DNA from: Alphaproteobacteria bacterium
Lineage (GTDB): Bacteria > Pseudomonadota > Alphaproteobacteria > Rhizobiales > Aestuariivirgaceae
Direction: 5' to 3'
NCBI GenBank assembly: GCA_024640405.1
Contig: JAHEFB010000004.1
Location: 62,001 to 126,000 of the forward strand
DNA length: 64,000 bases
Shown: positions 1-7,930 of the stretch, in pieces
Numbering within the stretch: position 1 is the stretch's first letter
Layout: each line of letters begins with the position of its first letter
Notes under the pieces: generated by a model
Told to the model about the DNA's origin: nothing
The model's database searches: none
Seen by the model: only the letters and a program-made list of their open reading frames with translations
Program-made: the position numbers and the translations under genes

Positions 1-82
1 AGCGGCATTGACAGCCGTTGCATCAACCCCGGCCGCTTGTCAGTGCCGGGTGCTGCGGCAGCCGGCGTTGTCGCAGGCGCGC

Positions 83-892
83 TCACTCGAATATGACGAT
101 GCTGATCACGCCGCCAAGATCGCCTTCCTTGCCGCCTTCTTTCGGGTAGCCGGTGATATCGGTTTCTTCCTTGGGGCCGCCATGGCAGGACAGGCAGGAC
201 GCGCTGTAGTATTCCGGCAGAAGCATTCTGAATGCGGGCCTGCCCTCAAATTCGACCTGCTCGGTATAGGCCTTTCCCTTTGGCCAGTCCGGCGTCAGCA
301 GCCTGGTTTCGATAATGCCGCGCTCCCAGCGGTCCGGACGGGCCTTGCGGTTGCGCACCAGGTCAGGTGGAGCCGTTACCCTGACGCGGGCTTCGGTTCC
401 GGCGGTCGCCCCGAATTCCTCGTTTACAAGACGGGCAAACACGGCAGGAATGAAGCCCTTGAACCCGGTGCCCTTTCGATTGATGTCTGCCTGGTGTTCA
501 TCGACAATCTTGCGCATTGCCTTCATTTGCGCCTCGATCAGACGTTGGTCGCGCGGCGACAGATCATCTGCAAGCAACGCGGAACCAACGCGCTTGGTAT
601 AGATTGCTTCAGCTTCCTGAATGAGTTTGTCGCCGGTAAATCCCTTGTCGGCTATATCCGGGTTGTTGATCAACGGCTGGTTGGCCGATACCGCTCCCCT
701 GCCGGCACGCAGCATATTTGCCAGTTTGTTGCCGATCTCGAGGGCAGAAACATCAGCCGCAGCCTGACCGCCCGCCATGCTGATTGCAAAGGCGCCCGCC
801 ATGATCAGCCTCGCCAAACCCGAAACCGAAAAATCGACCGATAAACAACTCCGAAACGGAGCGGTTTTGTCAACAAACTTACCTGAACACAT
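83..892 (-). CDS. Secreted c-type heme protein of the DUF3365/Tll0287-like family
   Basis: A 269-residue protein with a hydrophobic N-terminal export segment (about residues 24-46, ending near QAAA). A single CxxCH heme c attachment motif (CLSCHGG) lies near the C-terminus at about residues 233-237. The layout (signal sequence, alpha-helical sensor-like region containing RVTAPPDLVRN, CxxCH close to the end) fits the DUF3365 heme family, whose members are periplasmic or membrane-anchored redox or sensor proteins. The exact role is unknown. The ATG at 892 is kept because the same start and N-terminus recur in the decayed copy at 4681-4878. An internal ATG at about 802 is possible but would leave an export signal without a basic N-terminus. 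No partner oxidase or kinase is adjacent, so function cannot be inferred from context. Confidence 0.8.
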   Translation of the reverse strand: MCSGKFVDKTAPFRSCLSVDFSVSGLARLIMAGAFAISMAGGQAAADVSALEIGNKLANMLRAGRGAVSANQPLINNPDIADKGFTGDKLIQEAEAIYTKRVGSALLADDLSPRDQRLIEAQMKAMRKIVDEHQADINRKGTGFKGFIPAVFARLVNEEFGATAGTEARVRVTAPPDLVRNRKARPDRWERGIIETRLLTPDWPKGKAYTEQVEFEGRPAFRMLLPEYYSASCLSCHGGPKEETDITGYPKEGGKEGDLGGVISIVIFE

Positions 893-979
893 TGCGCACT
901 CCGTCCCTGAAACCCCAAGCGTTGATGAACTATGCCTTCAATCAAGAGTAGTAGCAACTTCAACCGCCCCGGGATTGCG
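693..979. repeat. Direct repeat copy A (promoter plus N-terminus of the heme protein gene)
   Basis: This 287-bp stretch matches 4679-4965 with a constant offset of 3986 bp and no visible indels. The part upstream of the start codon (893-979) differs at only about 5 of 87 positions. The coding part is clearly more diverged. The repeat covers the 5' end of the DUF3365 gene and its upstream region. Together with copy B it brackets the block 1050-4574. Confidence 0.85.
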
Positions 980-1049
980 ATTCAACTTCATTTAAAGGAC
1001 TCTCGCGCCATTATTGCCTAATTGTGAAACATTCAGGTAGCAGCAAGCG

Positions 1050-1715
1050 ATGACATCAAACCCCGTGACAAGGACCGCTGATCACCATGTCCTGATCATT
1101 GGCGCCTACGGCCTCATCGGTTACGGGATCACAAAACGGCTTGTTGCGAATGGCTACCGTGTGACCGGCCTTGGGCGAAGCCCCCAAACCACCAGGCGCG
1201 TCCTCCCGGACCTCAACTGGCTGTATGATGACCTGACGACACAAACAAAACCAGGCGACTGGACGAAAAGCCTCGACAATATTACCGCGGTCGTGAATTG
1301 TTCAGGCGCATTGCAAGACGGACCGAATGACGATCTTGAGGCTTTGCATCATCATGCCGTGGCAGCTTTGACGTCCGCGTGCGCGACTGAAAACATCAAG
1401 CTGGTACAGATTTCAGCGGTTGGCGCGAAATTGACTGCATCTACCCCGTTTCTGTCTTCCAAGGCGCGGGGAGATGCCGCCATCAGGGTGTCCGGCGCGA
1501 GGTTTTACATTTTCCGTCCCGGTCTGGTTATTGCGCCGCACGCCTATGGTGGAACTGCAATGCTGCGAATGTTGGCTGCTGTCCCGGTGTTGCAACCTAT
1601 CGCCTTGCCAGAAGCCCGCATTCAAACGGTATCTCTTTCGGATGTGAGCGAGGCAGTCCGTGCTGCGCTGGATGGGCGTATACCAGATGGCCTTGAGTGT
1701 GATCTGGTGGGCTAA
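1050..1715 (+). CDS. NAD(P)-binding Rossmann-fold protein (SDR/epimerase-like)
   Basis: A 221-residue protein with an N-terminal dinucleotide-binding loop GAYGLIG at residues 18-24, following a hydrophobic beta strand (HVLII). The next strand carries NGYRVTGLGRS, where the arginine suggests NADP preference. VVNCSGALQDG and VQISAVGA match strands 4 and 5 of the extended SDR or NDUFA9-like fold. The usual YxxxK catalytic pair is not obvious, so this may be an atypical SDR that acts as a nucleotide-binding or scaffold protein rather than a dehydrogenase. It is shorter than classical epimerases (about 300 residues) because the substrate-binding C-terminal domain is largely absent. It is transcribed toward the convergent enoyl-CoA hydratase gene. 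The substrate is unknown. Confidence 0.75.
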   Translation: MTSNPVTRTADHHVLIIGAYGLIGYGITKRLVANGYRVTGLGRSPQTTRRVLPDLNWLYDDLTTQTKPGDWTKSLDNITAVVNCSGALQDGPNDDLEALHHHAVAALTSACATENIKLVQISAVGAKLTASTPFLSSKARGDAAIRVSGARFYIFRPGLVIAPHAYGGTAMLRMLAAVPVLQPIALPEARIQTVSLSDVSEAVRAALDGRIPDGLECDLVG

Positions 1716-1834
1716 ATCCATCCATCGTCGTTGTTGCGCCTCTGGCGAGATACACCGCATCGCGCCACGAGACGCGCCTGGCCGTATGAACGGATTTGAC
1801 ACCATCAAATGAGTGCGATCAACCGCGACACGCG

Positions 1835-2596
1835 TTAGAACGCGGAAAGCAACCTCGTTGTTTCCGGATCCATGAAGCCGGCGACGGTCGCTTCGGTTTC
1901 AAGGGCCAGGGCGCGATTAAGGTCCGTGCTTGCTGCTGCATTCAAAACACGCTTCATGGCGCGGACGGACAAGATCGGCATGTTTGCCAACTTTTCAGCG
2001 GTTCGCTGCGCTTCATCGAGGAGTTGCCCGTCGGGTGCCACTTTCCAGGCAACCCCAGATGCCAACAATTCTGCGGCAGAATACCTTTCACCAAAGAACA
2101 GCATTTCACGCGCCTTATGCAATCCGACCATTGCCGGAAGCAGAGATGTCACGGCGCCAGTGACAAACAGATTCAGCGAGACTTCGGGAAAAAAACCCTT
2201 CGCACTTTCTGCCCATATGGGGAAATCGCAATTGATTGCCCATTCAAAACCACCTCCAACAGCCCACCCGTTGATGGCTCCTACCACTGGCTTTGCTCCA
2301 AAAGTAATGGCATGGGTCGCATGTTGAATAGCCTGCACCAGATCACGGGCCTCCTCTTCCGAATTGGGATGTACATGCTCACGGCGATCATCCCCCGCGC
2401 AGAAAGCCTTTCCTGCTCCGGTGAAGATAATTGCCCGGGTACTGTGATCGGCATTGGCATGATCAAACGCCAGGGCAACATCGTCAATCAGCTGCCGGTT
2501 CATTGCATTCAGACTGCCTGGACGATTCAAGGTGATTGTCCTCACGCCTGAACTGGCCAATACGCTAGACACGGTTTCATATACTTGCTCGCTCAT
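1835..2596 (-). CDS. Enoyl-CoA hydratase/isomerase family protein
   Basis: A crotonase-fold protein of 253 residues, a typical length. Family landmarks are TLNRPGSLNAMN at the N-terminus, the first oxyanion-hole segment AGKAFCAGDD, and the second, NGWAVGGGFEWAINCDF. Candidate catalytic glutamates lie in GGGFEWA and FFPEVSLNL. It would hydrate or isomerise an acyl-CoA in the cytoplasm. Its start overlaps the stop of the upstream ligase gene by 4 bp (ATGA), so the two are translationally coupled. This suggests it acts on the CoA thioester made by that ligase. The precise substrate cannot be read from the sequence. Confidence 0.88.
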   Translation of the reverse strand: MSEQVYETVSSVLASSGVRTITLNRPGSLNAMNRQLIDDVALAFDHANADHSTRAIIFTGAGKAFCAGDDRREHVHPNSEEEARDLVQAIQHATHAITFGAKPVVGAINGWAVGGGFEWAINCDFPIWAESAKGFFPEVSLNLFVTGAVTSLLPAMVGLHKAREMLFFGERYSAAELLASGVAWKVAPDGQLLDEAQRTAEKLANMPILSVRAMKRVLNAAASTDLNRALALETEATVAGFMDPETTRLLSAF

Positions 2597-3918
2597 TGGT
2601 AACTCCTAATGACTCTGCGGGTCTTGCCTTCGGTTAAATCAAACGCTCCCGAAGGTAACAAGGTCAGGTGCGCGGTAACTCCAAGAACCCGCTTGAAAGC
2701 TTTTTCTATGTTCGTAGACAGGCTACCCGACATTTCAACACCGGGCGCCAGTTCAGCGTGAATCGGCAGTATGTCGAACGGTGGAGGTTGATCCAGAACG
2801 ATGCGATAGTCGCCGGTCAGTTCCTCAAAGCCTGTTACCACGGCCGCTACCATTGTCGGGAACATATTCAGCCCCCGCACCACGATCATATCATCGGCCC
2901 GGCCGACCACCCGGAATCGAAATCCCGTACAGCCACAACGGCAGGGACCGGTCGCATCAACCGTGATGATGTCACCGGTCCGAAAACGCACCAGAGGCTG
3001 GCAGTTTCTTGACAAATGCGTCAGAACCAGTTCGCCGGTTGTGCCATCGGCAACCGGTAACGGGCCGGCGTCGTCCGGATCCACAATCTCGGGATAGAGC
3101 ACGTCACCTGCCAGGAAATGCAGGCGGGTGTCATATTCGCATTGCGCGGCAAAATTCGAAAAAACATCAGATACGCCATAATTCGCATTGCGCGGTTCCA
3201 TGCCCCAGGTTGCCTTGAGCCGCGCACGCAGGGCCGGATCGTCCAAACCGGCTTCGCCTCCAAAAAGCCCCAGGCGCAACCCAAGGTCGCGAGGCGACAA
3301 GCCCGGAAATTTTTCAGCAATCACACGCTCCAGCACCGCCGGATAAGATGGCGTGCAGGACAGGGCTGTGACGCCGACTTCCTGAATGGTGCGGATCAGG
3401 AGTTCGGTACTGCCAACACCAAAGGGAATAACCAGCGCGCCGGTCTGTTGTAGTGTCATGTGGTCGGTCAGACCGCCCATCCACATCTGGTAATTCAGGC
3501 AATGAGCGACGGTGTCTTCAGGCGTCAGCCCCGCCAGGCGCTGCGCCCGACCGCCGACGATTTCGGTAATTTCGCAATCGCGTGCAGACAGCGCGAGGTT
3601 CATCGCCTGCCCGGTGGTACCGGAAGTCCGGTGCAGGCGAACGGCCTGTGAAGACGGGGCTGCAAGATAATCGCCAAAAGGCGGATATTCGGCCTGCGAA
3701 ATCCGCAACTGGGATTTTTCCGATAACGGCAACTCAGGCAGGTCACGCAGATCTCCGGGGGGTGTCCTTCCGCCCCAGAGTCGCTGGAAGAAACCCGATG
3801 CCGCGGCTACATAGTGCCTCTGCTTCTCCCAGGCCGCCTGCGCGTGAGTTTTCAGCTCTCTTTGTGAAATTTTTTCAGCGTTCGACAGTAATGTCACGGT
3901 TCCATTCCCCGCGTCCAA
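2593..3918 (-). CDS. Phenylacetate-CoA ligase-like (PaaK family) AMP-forming ligase
   Basis: A 441-residue adenylate-forming enzyme. The P-loop-like motif HRTSGTTGQAM, the core RFRTGDI and the hinge/C-terminal segment GRADDMIVVRGLNMFP are all present in the order seen in PaaK. A CRCGC segment just before the hinge resembles a motif common in this family. It should activate an aromatic or related carboxylic acid to its CoA thioester using ATP. Other paa genes (paaABCDE, paaG, paaZ) are absent nearby, so phenylacetate itself is only one possible substrate. The ORF overlaps the tetR-type gene by 25 bp. A later start is therefore possible, for example the GTG at codon 8. It lies between its likely regulator and the hydratase in one operon. 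Confidence 0.85.
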   Translation of the reverse strand: MDAGNGTVTLLSNAEKISQRELKTHAQAAWEKQRHYVAAASGFFQRLWGGRTPPGDLRDLPELPLSEKSQLRISQAEYPPFGDYLAAPSSQAVRLHRTSGTTGQAMNLALSARDCEITEIVGGRAQRLAGLTPEDTVAHCLNYQMWMGGLTDHMTLQQTGALVIPFGVGSTELLIRTIQEVGVTALSCTPSYPAVLERVIAEKFPGLSPRDLGLRLGLFGGEAGLDDPALRARLKATWGMEPRNANYGVSDVFSNFAAQCEYDTRLHFLAGDVLYPEIVDPDDAGPLPVADGTTGELVLTHLSRNCQPLVRFRTGDIITVDATGPCRCGCTGFRFRVVGRADDMIVVRGLNMFPTMVAAVVTGFEELTGDYRIVLDQPPPFDILPIHAELAPGVEMSGSLSTNIEKAFKRVLGVTAHLTLLPSGAFDLTEGKTRRVIRSYQ

Positions 3919-4574
3919 AGCAAGTTGAGCGTGTCGATGATCGCCTCACGATCCTGCGAAAATGGCTCCATGTACGGATCCTTGTCGAGAAGAAGCCCAG
4001 CAAGGTACTGGTCAGTCATGCCCCCCAGGGCATAGGCCCGGCGCATCAGCTCATCATGACTGATCGTATGGCCCGAGTGTTTCAATTGCTTCGTTTTGGA
4101 GGCAACCACCGTTTCCAGCCATTCACGGTTCAGATTCTGAAAGGCGTCCTGAGCTTCGGGAAAACTGCCCAGGTGGCGAAGCAGACATTTCATCAGGCCC
4201 AGGTTTTGCTCGAACAAACGAACATAAGCAGATGTTGCCGCGCGAACCGGGTTGTCCGGATCATCTTTCGATGCCTGGCGCATTTTGGCTTGAACAAATG
4301 CTGAAAACCGCAATAGCACGTCCGCGACCAGTGCATTGCGGTTCATGAAATAGATATACAGCGTACCATGAGAAACACTGGCGGCATCACAGACTTCCGC
4401 GACCGTCAGATCAACCAATGATGATGTCTCCAGGCGTTCACACATCGCGACCTGAATTGCAATTTTTGTCTTCTCTCCCTTTTTCACTCCATCCGCCATA
4501 GCGGTTAATTCGGTGCGAAAGCAAAAATCCGCTGTGCGGGAGGCTTCAGTTGCTTGCGGATATGCGGATGGCAT
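3894..4574 (-). CDS. TetR/AcrR family transcriptional regulator
   Basis: A 226-residue protein with an N-terminal helix-turn-helix (LVDLTVAEVCDAASVSHGTLYIYFMNRNALV), which matches the TetR DNA-binding signature. A diverse helical ligand-binding domain follows. The ATG at 4574 has an upstream AAGG at suitable spacing. A second start at 4499 (MADGVKK) would give a more typical N-terminus, so the first 25 residues are uncertain. The gene is first in the operon with the CoA ligase and hydratase. A perfect 16-bp palindrome lies 17 bp before the start, which suggests the protein represses its own operon until an acid or acyl-CoA binds. Confidence 0.9.
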   Translation of the reverse strand: MPSAYPQATEASRTADFCFRTELTAMADGVKKGEKTKIAIQVAMCERLETSSLVDLTVAEVCDAASVSHGTLYIYFMNRNALVADVLLRFSAFVQAKMRQASKDDPDNPVRAATSAYVRLFEQNLGLMKCLLRHLGSFPEAQDAFQNLNREWLETVVASKTKQLKHSGHTISHDELMRRAYALGGMTDQYLAGLLLDKDPYMEPFSQDREAIIDTLNLLWTRGMEP

Positions 4575-4590
4575 TGGATGACCTTATATA

Positions 4591-4606
4591 AATATGACGT
4601 CATATT
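4591..4606. promoter_or_regulatory. Perfect palindrome, probable TetR operator
   Basis: AATATGACGTCATATT is a perfect 16-bp inverted repeat located 17 bp upstream of the tetR-type start codon, inside an AT-rich promoter-like region. A second, shorter perfect palindrome TGACATGTCA follows at 4619-4628. Size and position fit autoregulation by the adjacent TetR protein. Binding itself is inference. Confidence 0.65.
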
Positions 4607-4678
4607 CATATTTGTTGATGACATGTCAAGAATGAAGCCACAAATTGGCTGAATGATCCCGTACTGTTATCGGATGCC

Positions 4679-4965
4679 CCTCATCTACCGGCGCGCGGCA
4701 TATTTGGCAGCTTGGTACCAATTTCGAGTGCGGAACCATTGGCGGCAGCCTGACTGCTCGCCAGACTCATTGCAAACGCGCCTGCCATGATCAGTCTCGC
4801 CAAACCCGCAAACGAAATATCGCTTGAAAAGCAACCCCGAAATGGAGTGGTTCTGTCAAAAAACTTACCTGAACACATTGCGCACTCCGTCCCTGAAATC
4901 CCAAGCGTTGATGAACTATGCCTTCAATTGAGAGTTGTAGCAACTTCATCCGCCCCGGGATTGCG
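4679..4965. repeat. Direct repeat copy B; remainder of the 4879-5235 spacer
   Basis: Second copy of the 287-bp repeat described at 693-979. It ends at GGGATTGCG (4957-4965). The rest of the gene-free spacer up to 5235 holds no ORF I can support and no clear terminator. A T-rich run follows the repeat directly (about 4972-4981). Confidence 0.85.
4681..4878 (-). pseudogene. Truncated second copy of the DUF3365 heme protein gene
   Basis: A 65-residue ORF whose start (MCSGKFFDRTTPFRGC) and export segment (GLARLIMAGAFAMS) are clearly homologous to the first 60 or so residues of the gene at 83-892. It ends in a stop codon where the repeat stops. The heme-binding part with CxxCH is missing, so no functional cytochrome can result. 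It is best read as a remnant of a duplication, although the leader could still be transcribed because the upstream region is nearly identical to that of the intact gene. Confidence 0.8.
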
Positions 4966-5235
4966 TAAAACTGGTTTTTTTCGTGGGGCGAAGCAATCCA
5001 TACAGGGACCAGCCGTGTCGCGTTGAGCCAAGGTTATCGACCGTTCTATCGCACCTGGTTCGCCTACCGCATCCCCACCGTTCTGACCACTTCAAATCTC
5101 ATCTGGCTGATTCCGACTAAGTCATCAAGTTGTCCCGGACCTTCGGACTGTTCGCTATTGTTCGCTCGTGACCATTATGTATGATCAAGGGCTGAACATG
5201 GAATTCGCTGTTCTCGACGGCGACTGGAAGACGGA

Positions 5236-5745
5236 ATGTCAAAAACTCCAAAGTATTTTGTGCTTTTGGTTACCGGACTGGTATTTCTTGCCGCAACCAT
5301 GCTGGTGTCCAGCCAGTCATTCGCCGCAAAGGAAAGGGCATCGAGCTATTGCAAGAAGGTTGCCTCCAAAAAATGGAATTGCCGTTCTCGAAAATACGTG
5401 AAATTCAGTTACCAGTGCAACAAGGCGGTAGGTACAGACGGTTGCTCGACAGAGTTGAAGGGCAAGCTTTCGAAGAAACTGTTCAGCAAATTCAACAAGG
5501 TATTTCATCGCGCATGCGACCTGCATGACGTGTGCTACCAGTTTCGTTCCAAAGGGACCTGCGACTCGGCGTTTCGCGCCAGCATGAGGCGGATTTGCAA
5601 GGTTAAATACAAACCGCTGAAAAGAGCACGATGCAATGCCACTGCCGATGTCTTCTACAATGCCGTCGTCTACCAGACACGCCATACCACTTCCTGGTTG
5701 AATGCGCAAAAGAGAAGGAAAGACGACAAGTGCGTTGTCCGTTGA
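5236..5745 (+). CDS. Secreted phospholipase A2-like protein
   Basis: A 169-residue protein with an N-terminal signal peptide (hydrophobic residues about 8-26, likely cleavage near SFA-A at 31). The segment C94-D-L-H97-D98-V-C100-Y matches the secreted phospholipase A2 active-site signature, with the His-Asp catalytic pair and disulfide cysteines. GTCDSAFRASM downstream resembles the CD..F...M segment of prokaryotic PLA2 proteins. Nine cysteines remain in the mature part, consistent with a disulfide-rich secreted enzyme. It would hydrolyse the sn-2 ester bond of phospholipids outside the cytoplasm. The usual glycine-rich Ca-binding loop (XCGXG) is not evident; the QCNKAVGTDGC segment may replace it. 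It stands alone, convergent with the next operon, and GGAAG precedes the ATG. Confidence 0.78.
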   Translation: MSKTPKYFVLLVTGLVFLAATMLVSSQSFAAKERASSYCKKVASKKWNCRSRKYVKFSYQCNKAVGTDGCSTELKGKLSKKLFSKFNKVFHRACDLHDVCYQFRSKGTCDSAFRASMRRICKVKYKPLKRARCNATADVFYNAVVYQTRHTTSWLNAQKRRKDDKCVVR

Positions 5746-5846
5746 TCTTATGACCGGTGATCCGGTTGAAGAGCGCAGCTTCCATGGCCGGAATGCGAAT
5801 CTTTAAATGGCATAGGTCCATTCAAGAACCATGTGCCGAAGACTGT

Positions 5847-6932
5847 TCAAATCGCAACCACTTCAATGGCTATTCGGCAGCCATCGTTTCCCAATGCCGC
5901 GACCGGCAAACCGGTGGAAGCCGGCCCGGGACTGGCGTAATACCCGTGCCGCACTTTCATGTTGCCGTGCAGTTCTTCTTCTGATGCTCCGCCGGTGTAG
6001 TGGGCTGTCAGCTTGACAACTTTGGCGAAGTTCATGCCTGCGTTGCGTAGGCTTGTGTCAATCGCCTGCATGATGGCAGTCGTCTGGCCAACCAGATCGA
6101 GCCCCGGATCCGCGCAGGTTCCTGCGGCCCAGAACATTTGACCGCTGGTTTTCAATGTCAGACGCAAGCCGGTTTCCGTATTCTCGTCCGTGAGGATGGA
6201 AACCGGTTGCCTGCCAAATGTCAGGCTGGCGGCGACGAGCGGCGGTGCCGGATCAGCCAGTTGCACCAGCGCGACAGGGTTTGTCATCAGCCGGTGGCGT
6301 TGCGCGCTGTCTGCAACTCCTCGTGTCTCACCGGCGCCACCGGAAACCATCCACAAGTCACTCAACAAACGGTTGCTCTCCAAACCCTGTCGCGCCAGTG
6401 CATCCGCCATCAGCCCTGCCGGGTCGGCCGACGACGGATTGTCATCTAGAGGCAATACAGCATGGACCCACACCTGATCACCGGTGTCGACCAAATTCAA
6501 CCGGACGCCATCCGCCATGCAAGGTGCACGAACCTGTAAGTCGGCGGCGGCAAAGACATCAACCTCGATCAACATGCCGTCATAGTAAAAATGCGGAACC
6601 GGGATCGGCACGATGATCGGCCCATGGTCAAACCGTGCCGCAATAAGCTCTTTCGCGTCATGGGCCTGCCTTTCGCTGTTTGCTGCGAAATATACATGCA
6701 ACCTGCCAATAGCGGTTCTGGAAAATCCCGCGCGCGCCATGACCTTTTCAATCATGTCGCAGACAAACCCGGTTTGCGCCAGCATGTCATCCGGTGCGTA
6801 AACATCGCCTTTATCTGTCAGCGGGCACTGCCCGCAGGTCCAGCCCAGGTCGCCGTCACGTACGGCGGTTGATACCGGCACTTCAACCCGCATCGCAAAC
6901 ACGTCAAATGGTACGTAGGAACGCTGACCCAT
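5847..6932 (-). CDS. Two-domain RidA/YjgF-YER057c-UK114 family protein
   Basis: A 361-residue protein made of two RidA-like halves. The first (about residues 10-140) has GDLGWTCGQCPLTDKGDVYAP. The second (about 235-361) has GQMFWAAGTCADPGLDLVGQT, HYTGGASEEELHG and the closing IAIEVVAI strand. RidA domains hydrolyse reactive enamine/imine intermediates or bind small metabolites, and they are usually about 130 residues and single-domain. The second half lacks the typical catalytic arginine context (R before the final strand is DGCRIAIE), so activity is uncertain. The gene starts 9 bp after the dehydrogenase stop and is the third gene of an apparent dehydratase-dehydrogenase-RidA operon. Clearing a reactive product of that pathway is a reasonable inference. 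Confidence 0.8.
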   Translation of the reverse strand: MGQRSYVPFDVFAMRVEVPVSTAVRDGDLGWTCGQCPLTDKGDVYAPDDMLAQTGFVCDMIEKVMARAGFSRTAIGRLHVYFAANSERQAHDAKELIAARFDHGPIIVPIPVPHFYYDGMLIEVDVFAAADLQVRAPCMADGVRLNLVDTGDQVWVHAVLPLDDNPSSADPAGLMADALARQGLESNRLLSDLWMVSGGAGETRGVADSAQRHRLMTNPVALVQLADPAPPLVAASLTFGRQPVSILTDENTETGLRLTLKTSGQMFWAAGTCADPGLDLVGQTTAIMQAIDTSLRNAGMNFAKVVKLTAHYTGGASEEELHGNMKVRHGYYASPGPASTGLPVAALGNDGCRIAIEVVAI

Positions 6933-6941
6933 GCAGGCTGT

Positions 6942-7898
6942 CTACCTCCCCGGCGGCACAACCTCGTAACCGCGTTCTTCCGGCTCATCATCAACCAGGT
7001 CATCGGGAAAACCATCGGCCAGGATCGACAGGCCGGTCGCCTCTTCCAGGCGCCTGATGATGTCATCCGAACTGGCTCGCTGGCCATAACGGTTCTGGCC
7101 GTCCTTCATGATGTCGATAATCATCGGCGAGATTTCCAGCGGCACGTTGTTGCGCTCCGCTATGGTCTGGAACAGGCCGATATCCTTCAACACGAGATCC
7201 ATGGTGAAATTGACGTCCCTGCAACCGTTCAGGATCATCTGGCTTTCGGTTTCATGTACAAACGACGTGCCGGATGAAATCTTCATGGCCTCATAGGTGG
7301 TCGCCAGATCCATGCCGGCGGCCTTCATGGTCACCAGAGCTTCGCAGCAGGTGAGCAGGTTTGCCGTCGCCAGATAGTTCGTCATGACCTTGAGGGTGGA
7401 GGCAGACCCCAGCGGTCCGGTATGCAGCACCCGGCGGCCCAGAACGGTTGTCAGGGGGAGAACTTTTTCAAAGGTTGCGCGCTCGCATCCGGCAAAGATC
7501 GAAATGTTGCCGGTGTCAGCGCGATGGCAGCCGCCCGACACAGGACAGTCCACCGCTTCAGCGCCTTTGGCTATTACCAGTGCACCGAGGCGTTTGACTT
7601 CGGCCTCGTCAGTGGTCGACATCTCCATCCAGACCTTGCCGGGCGACAGGCCTTCCAGAATGCCGTCTTCACCTTCCATGACGTTTGAGCAGACCGTAGG
7701 TGACGGCAGGCAGGTGATAATGACATCACACATTTCCGCCATTTCCCGGGGGCTGTCGGCCCAACCCGCGCCCCGGTCAATGAACTTCTGCCCGGCTGCA
7801 CGATCGAGATCGCGTACAACCGTGTCGATACCATTGCGAATGAGGCTGCCGGCCAGTTTGCCGCCGACATTGCCCAGTCCGATAAACCCGACCTTCAT
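6942..7898 (-). CDS. NAD(P)-dependent dehydrogenase of the 3-hydroxyisobutyrate/6-phosphogluconate type
   Basis: The N-terminal MKVGFIGLGNVGGKLAGSL is the classic beta-alpha-beta NAD(P) loop of beta-hydroxyacid dehydrogenases. DCPVSGGCHRADTGNISIFAG is the family's substrate-binding region, and a lysine in ASTLKVMTNYL sits where the catalytic Lys is expected. I chose the start at 7898 because GGGAGA lies about 7 bp upstream and the ATG opens directly on the Rossmann strand; an upstream ATG at 7925 adds nine residues of no known function. It is the second gene in the operon with an enolase-superfamily dehydratase and a RidA protein, which points to oxidation of a small hydroxy acid during sugar-acid or related catabolism. 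Confidence 0.87.
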   Translation of the reverse strand: MKVGFIGLGNVGGKLAGSLIRNGIDTVVRDLDRAAGQKFIDRGAGWADSPREMAEMCDVIITCLPSPTVCSNVMEGEDGILEGLSPGKVWMEMSTTDEAEVKRLGALVIAKGAEAVDCPVSGGCHRADTGNISIFAGCERATFEKVLPLTTVLGRRVLHTGPLGSASTLKVMTNYLATANLLTCCEALVTMKAAGMDLATTYEAMKISSGTSFVHETESQMILNGCRDVNFTMDLVLKDIGLFQTIAERNNVPLEISPMIIDIMKDGQNRYGQRASSDDIIRRLEEATGLSILADGFPDDLVDDEPEERGYEVVPPGR

Positions 7899-7930
7899 GG
7901 CCGTTCTCCCGTTATTGCTTGTCATTGAGA

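Noticed and set aside
1796-2551. Long plus-strand ORF over the enoyl-CoA hydratase
   Set aside because: The minus strand has a complete crotonase protein. The plus-strand product has no domain and only mirrors it.
3582-4304. Plus-strand ORF of 240 codons over the CoA ligase and TetR genes
   Set aside because: It crosses the junction of two well-supported genes on the other strand and has no protein features.
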